Source: Lachnospiraceae bacterium (GTDB taxonomy: Bacteria; Bacillota; Clostridia; Lachnospirales; Lachnospiraceae). Taken from it: a DNA stretch of 64,000 bases. Within the stretch, counting starts at the first letter, position 1. The number at the start of each line of letters is the position of its first letter. The stretch lies in assembly GCA_017622875.1 (NCBI GenBank), contig JAGAQG010000024.1:54393-118392 (forward strand), read 5' to 3'. The notes beneath the pieces were generated by a model. It was not told the DNA's origin. It searched no databases and saw only the letters and a list, made by a program, of their open reading frames with translations. Made by a program: the position numbers and the translations under genes. This document shows, piece after piece, positions 44,580 through 51,909 of this stretch.

Positions 44580-46025
44580 GTGGCTATTAACGAACAGGAA
44601 ATTCAGAATATCGTTCGAAGCGTTCTTCAGGGGATGAACGCAACAGCTAAAACTGAAGCTGCTCCTGCTCCTGCATCAAGCGCTTTAGCATCTATTAAGG
44701 ATAAAAAGCTTCTTGGTATCTTTGACAATATCGAAGATGCAATCGCAGCAGCAAAGAAGGCTCAGAAAGAAATCCAGCCGATGCCTCTTGAATTTAGAGA
44801 AAAGATCATTGCTAATATCCGTAAAAAAACACTGGAAAATGCAAAACTTTTTGCAGAGCTTGGTGTTGAAGAAACAGGAATGGGCAATGTTGGTCACAAA
44901 ATTTTGAAACATCAGCTGGTAGCTGAAAAGACACCAGGTACAGAGGACTTAAGTACCATCGCATGGTCAGGCGACAGAGGACTTACTCTTGTTGAGCAGG
45001 GACCATTCGGAGTTATCGGTGCTGTTTGTCCTTCTACAAACCCATCAGAAACAGTTATCTGTAACTCTATGGGTATGATCGCAGCAGGAAATACAGTTGT
45101 ATTTGCTCCGCATCCATCAGCTAAGAATGTATCAAATCTTGCAATTGATATGATCAACCGTGCAAGTATCGAAGTTGGCGGACCAGAAAACATCGCAGTT
45201 GCGGTAAAAGAACCTACGATGGAAGTAAGTAAGGTAATCTTCTCACATCCGGATATTTCTTTACTCTGTGCGACAGGCGGTCCTGGAGTTGTTACAACAG
45301 TTCTTTCTTCAGGAAAGAGAGCTATGGGCGCCGGTGCAGGTAACCCACCTGTATTGGTAGATGAAACAGCAATCATTCCAAAGGCTGCAGAAGACATCGT
45401 AAACGGATGTACATTTGATAACAACCTTCCATGTATCGCAGAAAAAGAAGTTGTTGCAGTTGATACAATCGCAGATGAACTGATCTACTACATGGAACAG
45501 AATGGCTGCTATCATGCAAGCAAAGAAGAAGTAGACAAACTTGTAAAAACAGTTTTGATCGAAAAGAACGGAAAATATACATTAAACAGAAAATGCGTTG
45601 GCAGAAGCGCAAAAGTTCTGTTAGGAATGATCGGAGTAACTGTAGGAGATGACATCAGATGTATCATCTTCGAAGGCGAAAAAGAGCATCCATTGATCTG
45701 GGAAGAACTTATGATGCCAATCCTTGGAATCGTACGTGTTAAAAATGTTGACGAAGGTATTGAAACAGCATTGATCCTGGAACATGGAAACAGACATTCC
45801 GCACATATGCACTCAACGAACATTCAGAACCTTACAAAATACGGCAAGACATTGGATACAGCTATTTTCGTAAAGAATGGCCCATCCTATGCAGCACTTG
45901 GATTTGGCGGTGAAGGCTATCCAACATTCACAATCTGCAGCCGTACAGGTGAAGGTCTTACTTCTGCAAAATCTTTCACAAAGAGCAGAAGATGTGTCAT
46001 GGTTGACGCATTATGTATTAGATAG
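44580..46025 (+). CDS. CoA-acylating aldehyde dehydrogenase, microcompartment type (PduP/EutE-like)
   Basis: 481 residues starting at GTG after ACAGGAGG. Residues 1-20 (EQEIQNIVRSVLQGM) are an encapsulation helix, joined by an Ala/Pro linker to the dehydrogenase domain. Catalytic Cys285 lies in NNLPCIAEKE. It would oxidise the aldehyde released by the aldolase to acyl-CoA with NAD+. The sequence falls in the PduP/EutE class; whether it prefers lactaldehyde, propionaldehyde or acetaldehyde cannot be read off. Confidence 0.92.
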   Translation: MAINEQEIQNIVRSVLQGMNATAKTEAAPAPASSALASIKDKKLLGIFDNIEDAIAAAKKAQKEIQPMPLEFREKIIANIRKKTLENAKLFAELGVEETGMGNVGHKILKHQLVAEKTPGTEDLSTIAWSGDRGLTLVEQGPFGVIGAVCPSTNPSETVICNSMGMIAAGNTVVFAPHPSAKNVSNLAIDMINRASIEVGGPENIAVAVKEPTMEVSKVIFSHPDISLLCATGGPGVVTTVLSSGKRAMGAGAGNPPVLVDETAIIPKAAEDIVNGCTFDNNLPCIAEKEVVAVDTIADELIYYMEQNGCYHASKEEVDKLVKTVLIEKNGKYTLNRKCVGRSAKVLLGMIGVTVGDDIRCIIFEGEKEHPLIWEELMMPILGIVRVKNVDEGIETALILEHGNRHSAHMHSTNIQNLTKYGKTLDTAIFVKNGPSYAALGFGGEGYPTFTICSRTGEGLTSAKSFTKSRRCVMVDALCIR

Positions 46026-46036
46026 GAGAAACTGAC

Positions 46037-47251
46037 ATGGCAGATATTAATATTGAACAGATCGTAGCTCAGGTCTTAGCAGAAATGCAGGGTAAAGAAG
46101 CTCCAAAAGCAGCAGCTCCAGCTCCTGCAAAAGCAGCAGGCGGCGCGATTCCTGCAAAATCCAGAGTTGCTATGTTAACAGCACTGGAAAATTATGAAAT
46201 CAAAGAATATCCAATCCCAACAATTGGTGATGACGATATCCTTGTTAAAGTTGAAGGATGTGGTATCTGTGGTACAGATGCTCATGAATTCAAGAGAGAT
46301 CCATTTGGACTGATTCCATTAGTACTTGGACATGAAGGTACTGGTGAAATCGTAAAAATGGGTAAAAATGTAAAAGTTGACAGCGCAGGAAAACCACTTG
46401 CACTTGGTGATAAAGTTGTTACCTGTATGATCTTCAAAGATAACCCAGACATTACAATGTTTGACTTAAACAAACAGAATGTAGGCGGCGCTGACGTATA
46501 CGGATTACTTCCAGATGATGATATTCATCTTAACGGATGGTTCGCAGATTACATCGTAATCAGAGGCGGATCTACAGTATTCAACGTAAGTGACCTGGAT
46601 CTGGATTCCCGTATCTTAATTGAGCCTTGTGCAGTTCTTATCCATGCAGTGGAAAGAGCGAAAACAACAGGCATCTTAAGATTCAACTCCAGAGTAGTTG
46701 TTCAGGGATGTGGACCAATCGGTCTGATCTGTATCGCAATCTTAAAGACGATGGGTACACAGAACATCGTAGCAGTTGATGGCGAACAGAAACGTCTTGA
46801 CTTTGCGAAAGAATTAGGTGCATCCGCAACTGTAAACTTCAAAGACCATAAGGGAATTGAAGCGTTAACAGAAGGCGTAAAAGATGCATTTGGCGGGTAC
46901 CTTGCAGACTTTGCATTCCAGTGTACAGGAAGCCCTGTAGCTCATGCAAATATCTACAAATTCATCAGAAATGGTGGCGGTCTTTGCGAACTTGGTTTCT
47001 TCATCAATGGTGGAGATGCTACAATTAACCCACACTTTGACATCTGTTCTAAAGAAATCACAACAGTTGGTTCATGGGTTTACACATTAAGAGATTATGC
47101 TACAACATTTGATTTCTTAAAGAGTGCGAAACAGATTGGCCTTCCAATCAATAAGCTGATCACACACAGATTCAAACTCGAAGACATTAATGAAGCTCAT
47201 AAGACAAACCTTGCTATGGCAGGTCTTAAGATTGCTATCATTAACGAGTAA
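46037..47251 (+). CDS. Medium-chain alcohol dehydrogenase with N-terminal encapsulation peptide
   Basis: 404 residues. Residues 1-19 (INIEQIVAQVLAEMQ) form a second N-terminal targeting helix, followed by an Ala/Pro/Lys linker to about 40. The MDR domain has catalytic zinc ligands Cys78 (GCGICGTD) and His99-Glu100 (LGHEGTGE) and the Rossmann loop GCGPIG. The usual four-cysteine structural zinc lobe is missing; that region reads DNPDITMFDLNKQNVGGADVYG. It probably reduces part of the aldehyde to an alcohol inside the shell and thereby recycles NADH. Members of this branch accompany aldolase-containing BMC loci in clostridia. Confidence 0.85.
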   Translation: MADINIEQIVAQVLAEMQGKEAPKAAAPAPAKAAGGAIPAKSRVAMLTALENYEIKEYPIPTIGDDDILVKVEGCGICGTDAHEFKRDPFGLIPLVLGHEGTGEIVKMGKNVKVDSAGKPLALGDKVVTCMIFKDNPDITMFDLNKQNVGGADVYGLLPDDDIHLNGWFADYIVIRGGSTVFNVSDLDLDSRILIEPCAVLIHAVERAKTTGILRFNSRVVVQGCGPIGLICIAILKTMGTQNIVAVDGEQKRLDFAKELGASATVNFKDHKGIEALTEGVKDAFGGYLADFAFQCTGSPVAHANIYKFIRNGGGLCELGFFINGGDATINPHFDICSKEITTVGSWVYTLRDYATTFDFLKSAKQIGLPINKLITHRFKLEDINEAHKTNLAMAGLKIAIINE

Positions 47252-47280
47252 TTTCTAATTTTAAGAAATTAAATTAGAAA
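47252..47280 (+). other. Intercistronic hairpin after the alcohol dehydrogenase gene
   Basis: TTTCTAATTT pairs perfectly with AAATTAGAAA over nine bases, directly after the stop codon. AT-rich and without T-run; probably an mRNA 3'-end or processing element. Confidence 0.45.
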
Positions 47281-47306
47281 AGATAGTAGTAAGGAGAGTT
47301 GGTAAT

Positions 47307-47612
47307 ATGGCTCAGGCAGTAGGCTACTTAGAAGTATTTGGCTGTGTAGCTGCTCTGGTAGCGGCTGACGCGGCAGCAAAAGCCGGCAATGTAACGATCG
47401 ATCCGCTGGATAAGAACAAACCAGCAAACGCAGATGCTCTTCCGGTACCACTTATCATGTGCTTAAAGATCAGAGGACCTGTAGCAGATGTGGAATGTGC
47501 GTTAGATGCGGCTGAAGCAGCAGCAAAGAGCATTACCGGAGTCGTTACAAAACATATGAACTCAGCACCAGATGTTGAAACAGAAAAGATGTTGAGGATT
47601 AGCGCTATCTAG
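47307..47612 (+). CDS. Divergent BMC-domain shell protein with extended pore loop
   Basis: 101 residues. AVGYLEVFGCVAALVAADAAAKAGNV aligns with the start of the BMC fold and IRGPVADVECALDAAEAAAKS with the second helix. Between them the pore region reads DPLDKNKPANADALPVP, about eight or nine residues longer than in PduA/EutM and without the usual Gly-Ser-Gly pore. It likely forms hexamers with an altered or partly closed pore. First of four single-domain shell genes in the operon. Confidence 0.8.
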   Translation: MAQAVGYLEVFGCVAALVAADAAAKAGNVTIDPLDKNKPANADALPVPLIMCLKIRGPVADVECALDAAEAAAKSITGVVTKHMNSAPDVETEKMLRISAI

Positions 47613-47616
47613 CTTA

Positions 47617-47692
47617 GAAATTGCAAAGCAATTTCAAGCAGGGTGAAAATTTCAATATTTCTGATGAAATTTTCACATAAAGAATGTATAAT
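47617..47692 (+). promoter_or_regulatory. Two tandem hairpins and possible -10 before the main shell gene
   Basis: GAAATTGC-AAA-GCAATTTC (47617-47635), then GTGAAAATTTCA with its 12-bp complement (47643-47654 / 47665-47676), then TATAAT at 47687. No good -35 is present, so an internal promoter is uncertain; the hairpins may set an mRNA end that favours the following shell gene. Confidence 0.45.
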
Positions 47693-47734
47693 AAAATTTA
47701 GGATTACGGGCATTGCCCCAAGGAGGATATTAGT

Positions 47735-48013
47735 ATGAATTTACAGGCATTAGGAATGATCGAAACTAGAGGTTTAGTAGCAGCAATCGAAGCTTCAGAT
47801 GCTATGGTTAAATCTGCAGACGTTAAATTAATCGGAACAGAAAAAATCGGTAGCGGTCTCGTAACAGTTATGGTACGTGGAGACGTTGGAGCTGTTAAAT
47901 CTGCAGTAGAAGCTGGATCAGCAGCAGCTAGCAGACTTGGTGAACTTGTAGCAGTACATGTAATCCCAAGACCACACGGTGATGTTGAATCTATCTTACC
48001 AGTTATCAAATAA
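47735..48013 (+). CDS. BMC-H hexameric shell protein (PduA/EutM type)
   Basis: 92 residues, canonical: [30 protein letters not shown], pore motif [26 protein letters not shown] and HVIPRPHGD. Forms the flat hexameric tiles that make up most of the shell facets; the Gly-Ser-Gly pore lets small polar metabolites through. It is about 85% identical by eye to the protein at 48412. Confidence 0.95.
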   Translation: MNLQALGMIETRGLVAAIEASDAMVKSADVKLIGTEKIGSGLVTVMVRGDVGAVKSAVEAGSAAASRLGELVAVHVIPRPHGDVESILPVIK

Positions 48014-48032
48014 GTTAGATTAAAATGTAATA

Positions 48033-48069
48033 GCGGCACAGCGGGTTTTCAGAATCCGCTGTAAGCCGC
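48033..48069 (+). other. Two-part GC-rich hairpin between shell genes
   Basis: GCGGC-AC-AGCGG pairs with CCGCT-GTAA-GCCGC around an 11-base loop. No T-run follows. Confidence 0.5.
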
Positions 48070-48087
48070 GTTAAAAAAGGAATGCGT

Positions 48088-48384
48088 ATGAAAGCAAAAT
48101 CAATCGGTTTAATTGAATTACCAAATTTTGCTGATGCAGTAGAAGCAATTGATGTGATGTTAAAAGCTGCAGAAGTAAAATTCCTGACATGGGAAAAGAA
48201 GCTTGGCGGACGCCTTGTTACCTGTGTCATTCAGGGGGAAGTTTCTGCAGTAACAGCAGCTGTGGAAAGCGCAAAACTGAATGCAAAAGGAAATGTTGTG
48301 GCATCTGCGATCATCGCAAATCCACACGAAGAAACAATGAAGCTTATAGAAATGAGTATGAAGAAACACGGATTCTTAAAATAA
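48088..48384 (+). CDS. BMC-domain shell protein with GGR pore
   Basis: 98 residues: AKSIGLIELPNFADAVEAIDVMLKAAEVKF, pore loop KKLGGRLVT, VIQGEVSAVTAAVESAKLNA and a C-terminal helix ending KKHGFLK. A single BMC domain that differs from the two canonical hexamers; the Arg in the pore loop would make its pore positively charged. Start at 48088, six bases after AAGGA; an in-frame ATG at 48082 abuts that site. Confidence 0.85.
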   Translation: MKAKSIGLIELPNFADAVEAIDVMLKAAEVKFLTWEKKLGGRLVTCVIQGEVSAVTAAVESAKLNAKGNVVASAIIANPHEETMKLIEMSMKKHGFLK

Positions 48385-48411
48385 ATCTGTGTATCCAATA
48401 GGAGGAATATC

Positions 48412-48690
48412 ATGGAACTTCAGGCATTAGGAATGATCGAAACTAGAGGTTTGATCGCATCTATCGAAGCAGCAGATGCTATGTTAAAAGCAGCGAACGT
48501 TGTTTTAGTTGGAACAGAAAAAATCGGAAGCGGTCTTGTAAGTGTTATGGTTCGTGGTGATGTTGGAGCTGTAAAAGCGGCAGTTGAAGCTGGAAGCGCA
48601 AGCGCAGCTAGATTAGGTGAAGTTATCGCTGTTCACGTAATCCCAAGACCACACGGTGACGTTGAAAACATCCTTCCACAGATCAAATAA
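48412..48690 (+). CDS. BMC-H hexameric shell protein, second canonical copy
   Basis: 92 residues, nearly the same as the product at 47735 ([30 protein letters not shown] pore; [18 protein letters not shown]). Probably arose by local duplication and forms mixed facets with the first copy. Perfect AGGAGG ribosome binding site. Confidence 0.94.
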   Translation: MELQALGMIETRGLIASIEAADAMLKAANVVLVGTEKIGSGLVSVMVRGDVGAVKAAVEAGSASAARLGEVIAVHVIPRPHGDVENILPQIK

Positions 48691-48747
48691 TTAATCTAAC
48701 ATTGTATCGGGAGTTATTCCTGAACTGTTGAGAGAGGAAGGTAATCT

Positions 48748-49395
48748 ATGCAGCAGGAACAGTTAGTTCAAGCGATTACAAAATTAGTTGTTGAACAGTT
48801 GAAAAATACTGGTGCAGAAACAGCATGTGAAGAAAGAATCCCAATCGGGATTTCTGCACGTCATGTACACCTGACACAGGAACATGTAGATGAACTGTTT
48901 GGCAAAGGTTATCAACTGACAAAGAAAAAAGAATTAATGGGCGGACAGTTCGCCTCTAACGAATTAGTTACATTGGTTGGAACAAAACTGCGTGCCATTG
49001 AAAATGTTCGAATCTTAGGACCATGCCGTAAAGCGTCACAGGTAGAGATTTCAAAAACAGACTGTATCAAACTGGGGGTAAAAGCTCCAATCAGAGAATC
49101 TGGCAAAATTGAAGGCTCTGCACCAATTGCAATTGTTGGACCAAAAGGCGTTATCTATTTAGAAGAAGGATGTATCGTTGCAAAACGTCACATTCACATG
49201 TCTACAGAAGATGCTAAGAGATTTGGTGTAACAAACGGACAGTCCGTAAAGGTAAGATTTGATAACGACAGAGGCGGTGTCATGGAAGATGTAATCATCC
49301 GTGTTGACCCGACTTTCACATTGGAAATGCATATCGATACAGACGAAGCGAATGGTCTTGGCATCGGCAAAGATATGGGTATTCTGATTAAATAA
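48748..49395 (+). CDS. pduL: Phosphate propanoyltransferase PduL with N-terminal encapsulation peptide
   Basis: 215 residues. The first ~20 (EQLVQAITKLVVEQLKN) are an amphipathic targeting helix; the two PduL barrels follow, with zinc-binding SARHVHL and KRHIHMS motifs. It converts acyl-CoA and phosphate to acyl-phosphate, freeing CoA for the aldehyde dehydrogenase inside the compartment. The acyl-phosphate would be used outside by an acyl kinase, not encoded here, to yield ATP. Confidence 0.95.
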   Translation: MQQEQLVQAITKLVVEQLKNTGAETACEERIPIGISARHVHLTQEHVDELFGKGYQLTKKKELMGGQFASNELVTLVGTKLRAIENVRILGPCRKASQVEISKTDCIKLGVKAPIRESGKIEGSAPIAIVGPKGVIYLEEGCIVAKRHIHMSTEDAKRFGVTNGQSVKVRFDNDRGGVMEDVIIRVDPTFTLEMHIDTDEANGLGIGKDMGILIK

Positions 49396-49414
49396 TAAGG
49401 CTTTGGAGGAAGAT

Positions 49415-49690
49415 ATGATCATTGGTAAAGTAGTCGGTACGGTGATCTGTACACGAAAAAATGATAATCTGATTGGAAGTAAATTTATGATTATCGAACC
49501 CCTTGTAAAAATGGGAGATGAAAAGTCAAGAATCGTGGCAGTAGACCCTGTAGGTGCCGGAAACAATGACATTGTTTTAGTTGCCCAGGGAAGCGCAGCG
49601 CGCGTTGGCTGTGGCAACCAGGATTCTCCAGTAGATGCGTGTATCGTCGGCATCGTAGACGATCCACAGAAAATTGTCATCATGGATTAG
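49415..49690 (+). CDS. BMC-P pentameric vertex protein (EutN/CcmL family)
   Basis: 91 residues: IIGKVVGTVICTRKND, SKFMIIEPL, VAVDPVGAGNNDIVLVAQGSAAR and DACIVGIVD. Pentamers of this family cap the vertices of the icosahedral shell. The start at 49415 follows TGGAGGAAG; a TTG at 49403 in frame lies before that site. Confidence 0.94.
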   Translation: MIIGKVVGTVICTRKNDNLIGSKFMIIEPLVKMGDEKSRIVAVDPVGAGNNDIVLVAQGSAARVGCGNQDSPVDACIVGIVDDPQKIVIMD

Positions 49691-49755
49691 CGCCGAACTG
49701 TTTCACAGTTCAAGCAGGCGCAGAATTGCGCTAAGCAGTTCTAAGCAAGCGAAGA
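49690..49755 (+). repeat. Composite palindromic element between the vertex gene and pduS
   Basis: GAACTGT-TTC-ACAGTTC hairpin, enclosed by GCGCC and GGCGC, then AAGCAGG and GCGC-AGAATT-GCGC and a series of AAGCA repeats. AAGCAGG follows the 47617 hairpin in the same way, and CGCAGAATT recurs between ptsI and ptsH, suggesting a degenerate repeat family. Confidence 0.45.
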
Positions 49756-49771
49756 GTTGGAGTGAGTCAAA

Positions 49772-51097
49772 ATGAATTTAGACGATATCAAAAAAGCTTT
49801 ATTAGATGGCGGCGTTGTAGGTGCAGGGGGAGCTGGTTTCCCAACATATGCAAAACTTTCTGATCAGGCAGAAACAGTGATTTTAAATGCTGCAGAATGT
49901 GAACCATTGATTAAAGTCGACAGACAGCTTCTGGTAGAATATACAAATGAAGTACTCTCCGGAATGCAGATGCTGACTGAAGCAATGGGAGCAAAAGAAG
50001 GCGTTATCGCTGTTAAAAAATCCTATGTCGCTTCTATCGAAGCAATCAACAGCAATATTGGCCAGTATGACAAATTACGCTTACATATTTTACCGGATAT
50101 TTATCCGGCAGGCGATGAAGTTGTACTGATTTATGAAGTAACAGGAAAGGTTGTTACACAAGGACAGATTCCTATCACACAGGGATGTGTGGTTGTGAAT
50201 GTTGAAACAGTTTTAAACGCTTATAAGAAAGTCACAAGCGGAGAAAATGTAACATCTAAATTCCTGACAGTTGCAGGTCTTGTGAAGAATCCTGTAACAT
50301 TACATGTACCAGTAGGTATTTCTGTAAAAGATGCAGTTACCTTAGCAGGTGGTACAACAACTGATGACTTTGTTATGATCATGGGTGGTCCTATGACAGG
50401 ACGTATCTGCTCCATGAACGACATTGTCACAAAAACAACAAAAGCAATCCTTGTATTACCGCCAACTTGTCCTCCAATTACAAAACGTCAGAGAACAAAC
50501 AAGCTGGATATTCGTAATGCAATGTCAGTATGTTCTCAGTGTTCTATGTGTACAATGCTTTGCCCAAGAAACTTACTTGGTCAGGCAATCAAACCACATG
50601 AATTTATGAGAGCGATTGCAAATGGAACTACTTATGATGTAGATCCGTTCTTAAATTCCTTCTTCTGTGTATCCTGTGGTGTATGTGAAATGTACTCCTG
50701 CCATCAGGATTTATCACCAAGAAGATTACTGGATGCTTATAAAGCCGGCTTACGTGCAAAAGGTGTAAAACCTCCAGTAAGAGAAATGAAACCGGTAAAT
50801 TCGATGCGTCAGGAAAGACGAGTTCCTGAACATCGTCTTGTAAACCGTCTTGGATTACATCCATTCGATGTGCCTGCTCCAATGCAGCCATTTAACGGTG
50901 ATTTCAAGGAAGTAAAACTTGTTATGCGCCAGAATCTTGGTGCTCCTTGCAGTCCGATCGTGAAGACCGGAGATGTAGTGACAGTTGGCCAGCGTATCGC
51001 TGCTCCACCTGAAGGTGCTCTCGGCACTTCCATCCATGCAAGTATTAGCGGCACCGTGACTGCAGTAACCGAAAACTTCGTAACTATTAAAGCATAA
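49772..51097 (+). CDS. pduS: PduS-like microcompartment electron-transfer flavoprotein (RnfC-related)
   Basis: 441 residues. N-terminal glycine-rich GVVGAGGAGFPTYAK motif and NAAECEPLI bind FMN and NADH as in the RnfC/Nqo1 family; SLBB-type beta domain follows; two [4Fe-4S] sites are Cys254-257-260-264 (CSQCSMCTMLC) and Cys299-302-305-310 (CVSCGVCEMYSC). It is thought to pass electrons from NADH through the shell, probably to the Fe-S centre of a PduT trimer, which this operon also encodes next door. Confidence 0.9.
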   Translation: MNLDDIKKALLDGGVVGAGGAGFPTYAKLSDQAETVILNAAECEPLIKVDRQLLVEYTNEVLSGMQMLTEAMGAKEGVIAVKKSYVASIEAINSNIGQYDKLRLHILPDIYPAGDEVVLIYEVTGKVVTQGQIPITQGCVVVNVETVLNAYKKVTSGENVTSKFLTVAGLVKNPVTLHVPVGISVKDAVTLAGGTTTDDFVMIMGGPMTGRICSMNDIVTKTTKAILVLPPTCPPITKRQRTNKLDIRNAMSVCSQCSMCTMLCPRNLLGQAIKPHEFMRAIANGTTYDVDPFLNSFFCVSCGVCEMYSCHQDLSPRRLLDAYKAGLRAKGVKPPVREMKPVNSMRQERRVPEHRLVNRLGLHPFDVPAPMQPFNGDFKEVKLVMRQNLGAPCSPIVKTGDVVTVGQRIAAPPEGALGTSIHASISGTVTAVTENFVTIKA

Positions 51098-51111
51098 ATG
51101 GAGATGAGAAT

Positions 51112-51660
51112 ATGAGTAAGGCAATCGGAATGGTAGAATACAAAACTGTCTCCACTGGTATTAAGGCTGCGGACTTAATTGTAAAGACAGCGGACGTAGA
51201 GCTTATTCAGGCTCAGACAGTTTGTCCAGGTAAATTTATAATTTTATTCAGCGGTGACTTAAGTGCAGTCAGAGTTTCTGTTGATGCTGCAATGGTACAG
51301 TATCCGGAACAGCTCATTGACAACTTTGTACTGGGTAACCCACATGATTCAATTTTTAAAGCGCTGACATGTACAGCAGAAATCGACGATGTAAAAGCAC
51401 TTGGTGTTATCGAAACATTTACAGGGGCTTCTGCAATCGTAGCTGCTGACCACGCAGCAAAGACTGCACAGGTAGATGTGTTCGAAATTCGTGTAGCACG
51501 CGGTATGTGCGGTAAATCCTACGTTCTTCTGACCGGAAGCGTTGCAGCAGTAGAAGCAGCAGTAGAAGAAACAGTAGAATTATTAAAGGATGAAGGAACA
51601 ATGCTTGATTATGCGGTAATTCCAAGTCCATCAAAAGAGTTCGTTAAAACTCTGATGTAA
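51112..51660 (+). CDS. BMC-T tandem-domain shell protein with Fe-S pore cysteine (PduT-like)
   Basis: 182 residues made of two BMC domains (about 1-88 and 92-182), forming trimers. Cys38 in TVCPGKFIILFSGD sits where PduT binds a [4Fe-4S] cluster in its central pore. Directly after pduS, supporting an electron-conduit pair. Last gene of the operon; an AGAAAAT/ATTTTCT hairpin and then a terminator follow. Confidence 0.92.
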   Translation: MSKAIGMVEYKTVSTGIKAADLIVKTADVELIQAQTVCPGKFIILFSGDLSAVRVSVDAAMVQYPEQLIDNFVLGNPHDSIFKALTCTAEIDDVKALGVIETFTGASAIVAADHAAKTAQVDVFEIRVARGMCGKSYVLLTGSVAAVEAAVEETVELLKDEGTMLDYAVIPSPSKEFVKTLM

Positions 51661-51722
51661 ACTATGTTTAACGAAAGAAAATATTAATTTTCTAGAGTAT
51701 AAAAAGTGTGTTTGTTTATGAG

Positions 51723-51750
51723 AGGGATAGCCTTTTGGCTATCCCTTTTT
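51723..51750 (+). terminator. Terminator of the microcompartment operon
   Basis: AGGGATAGCC pairs with GGCTATCCCT over TTTT, followed by TTTT. Confidence 0.88.
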
Positions 51751-51831
51751 AGCTGAAAACTTTTGAAATTCAAATAAAAAACATGGAACTTGTACATATT
51801 AATCAAAAAATCAGGAAAATTTTTAAATTAA

Positions 51832-51860
51832 TTGACTAGCTTACATAAAACTGTTATAGT
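51832..51860 (+). promoter_or_regulatory. Promoter of ptsI-ptsH
   Basis: TTGACT, 17-base spacer, TATAGT. It lies where a longer in-frame start for ptsI would be, which rules that start out. Confidence 0.85.
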
Positions 51861-51909
51861 ATTTTTATATTGTATGTACGAAACCCAAAGGGAAGTGGAG
51901 GAAAAGAAC

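Noticed and set aside
47735-48690. The two near-identical shell genes as a repeat or assembly artefact
   Set aside because: They differ at many synonymous and some amino acid positions, have distinct flanks and a third shell gene between them, so they are true paralogues.
51832-51909. Longer N-terminus for ptsI
   Set aside because: The extension starts inside the -35 box of a near-consensus promoter and lacks family similarity; the ATG at 51910 has a GGAGG site.
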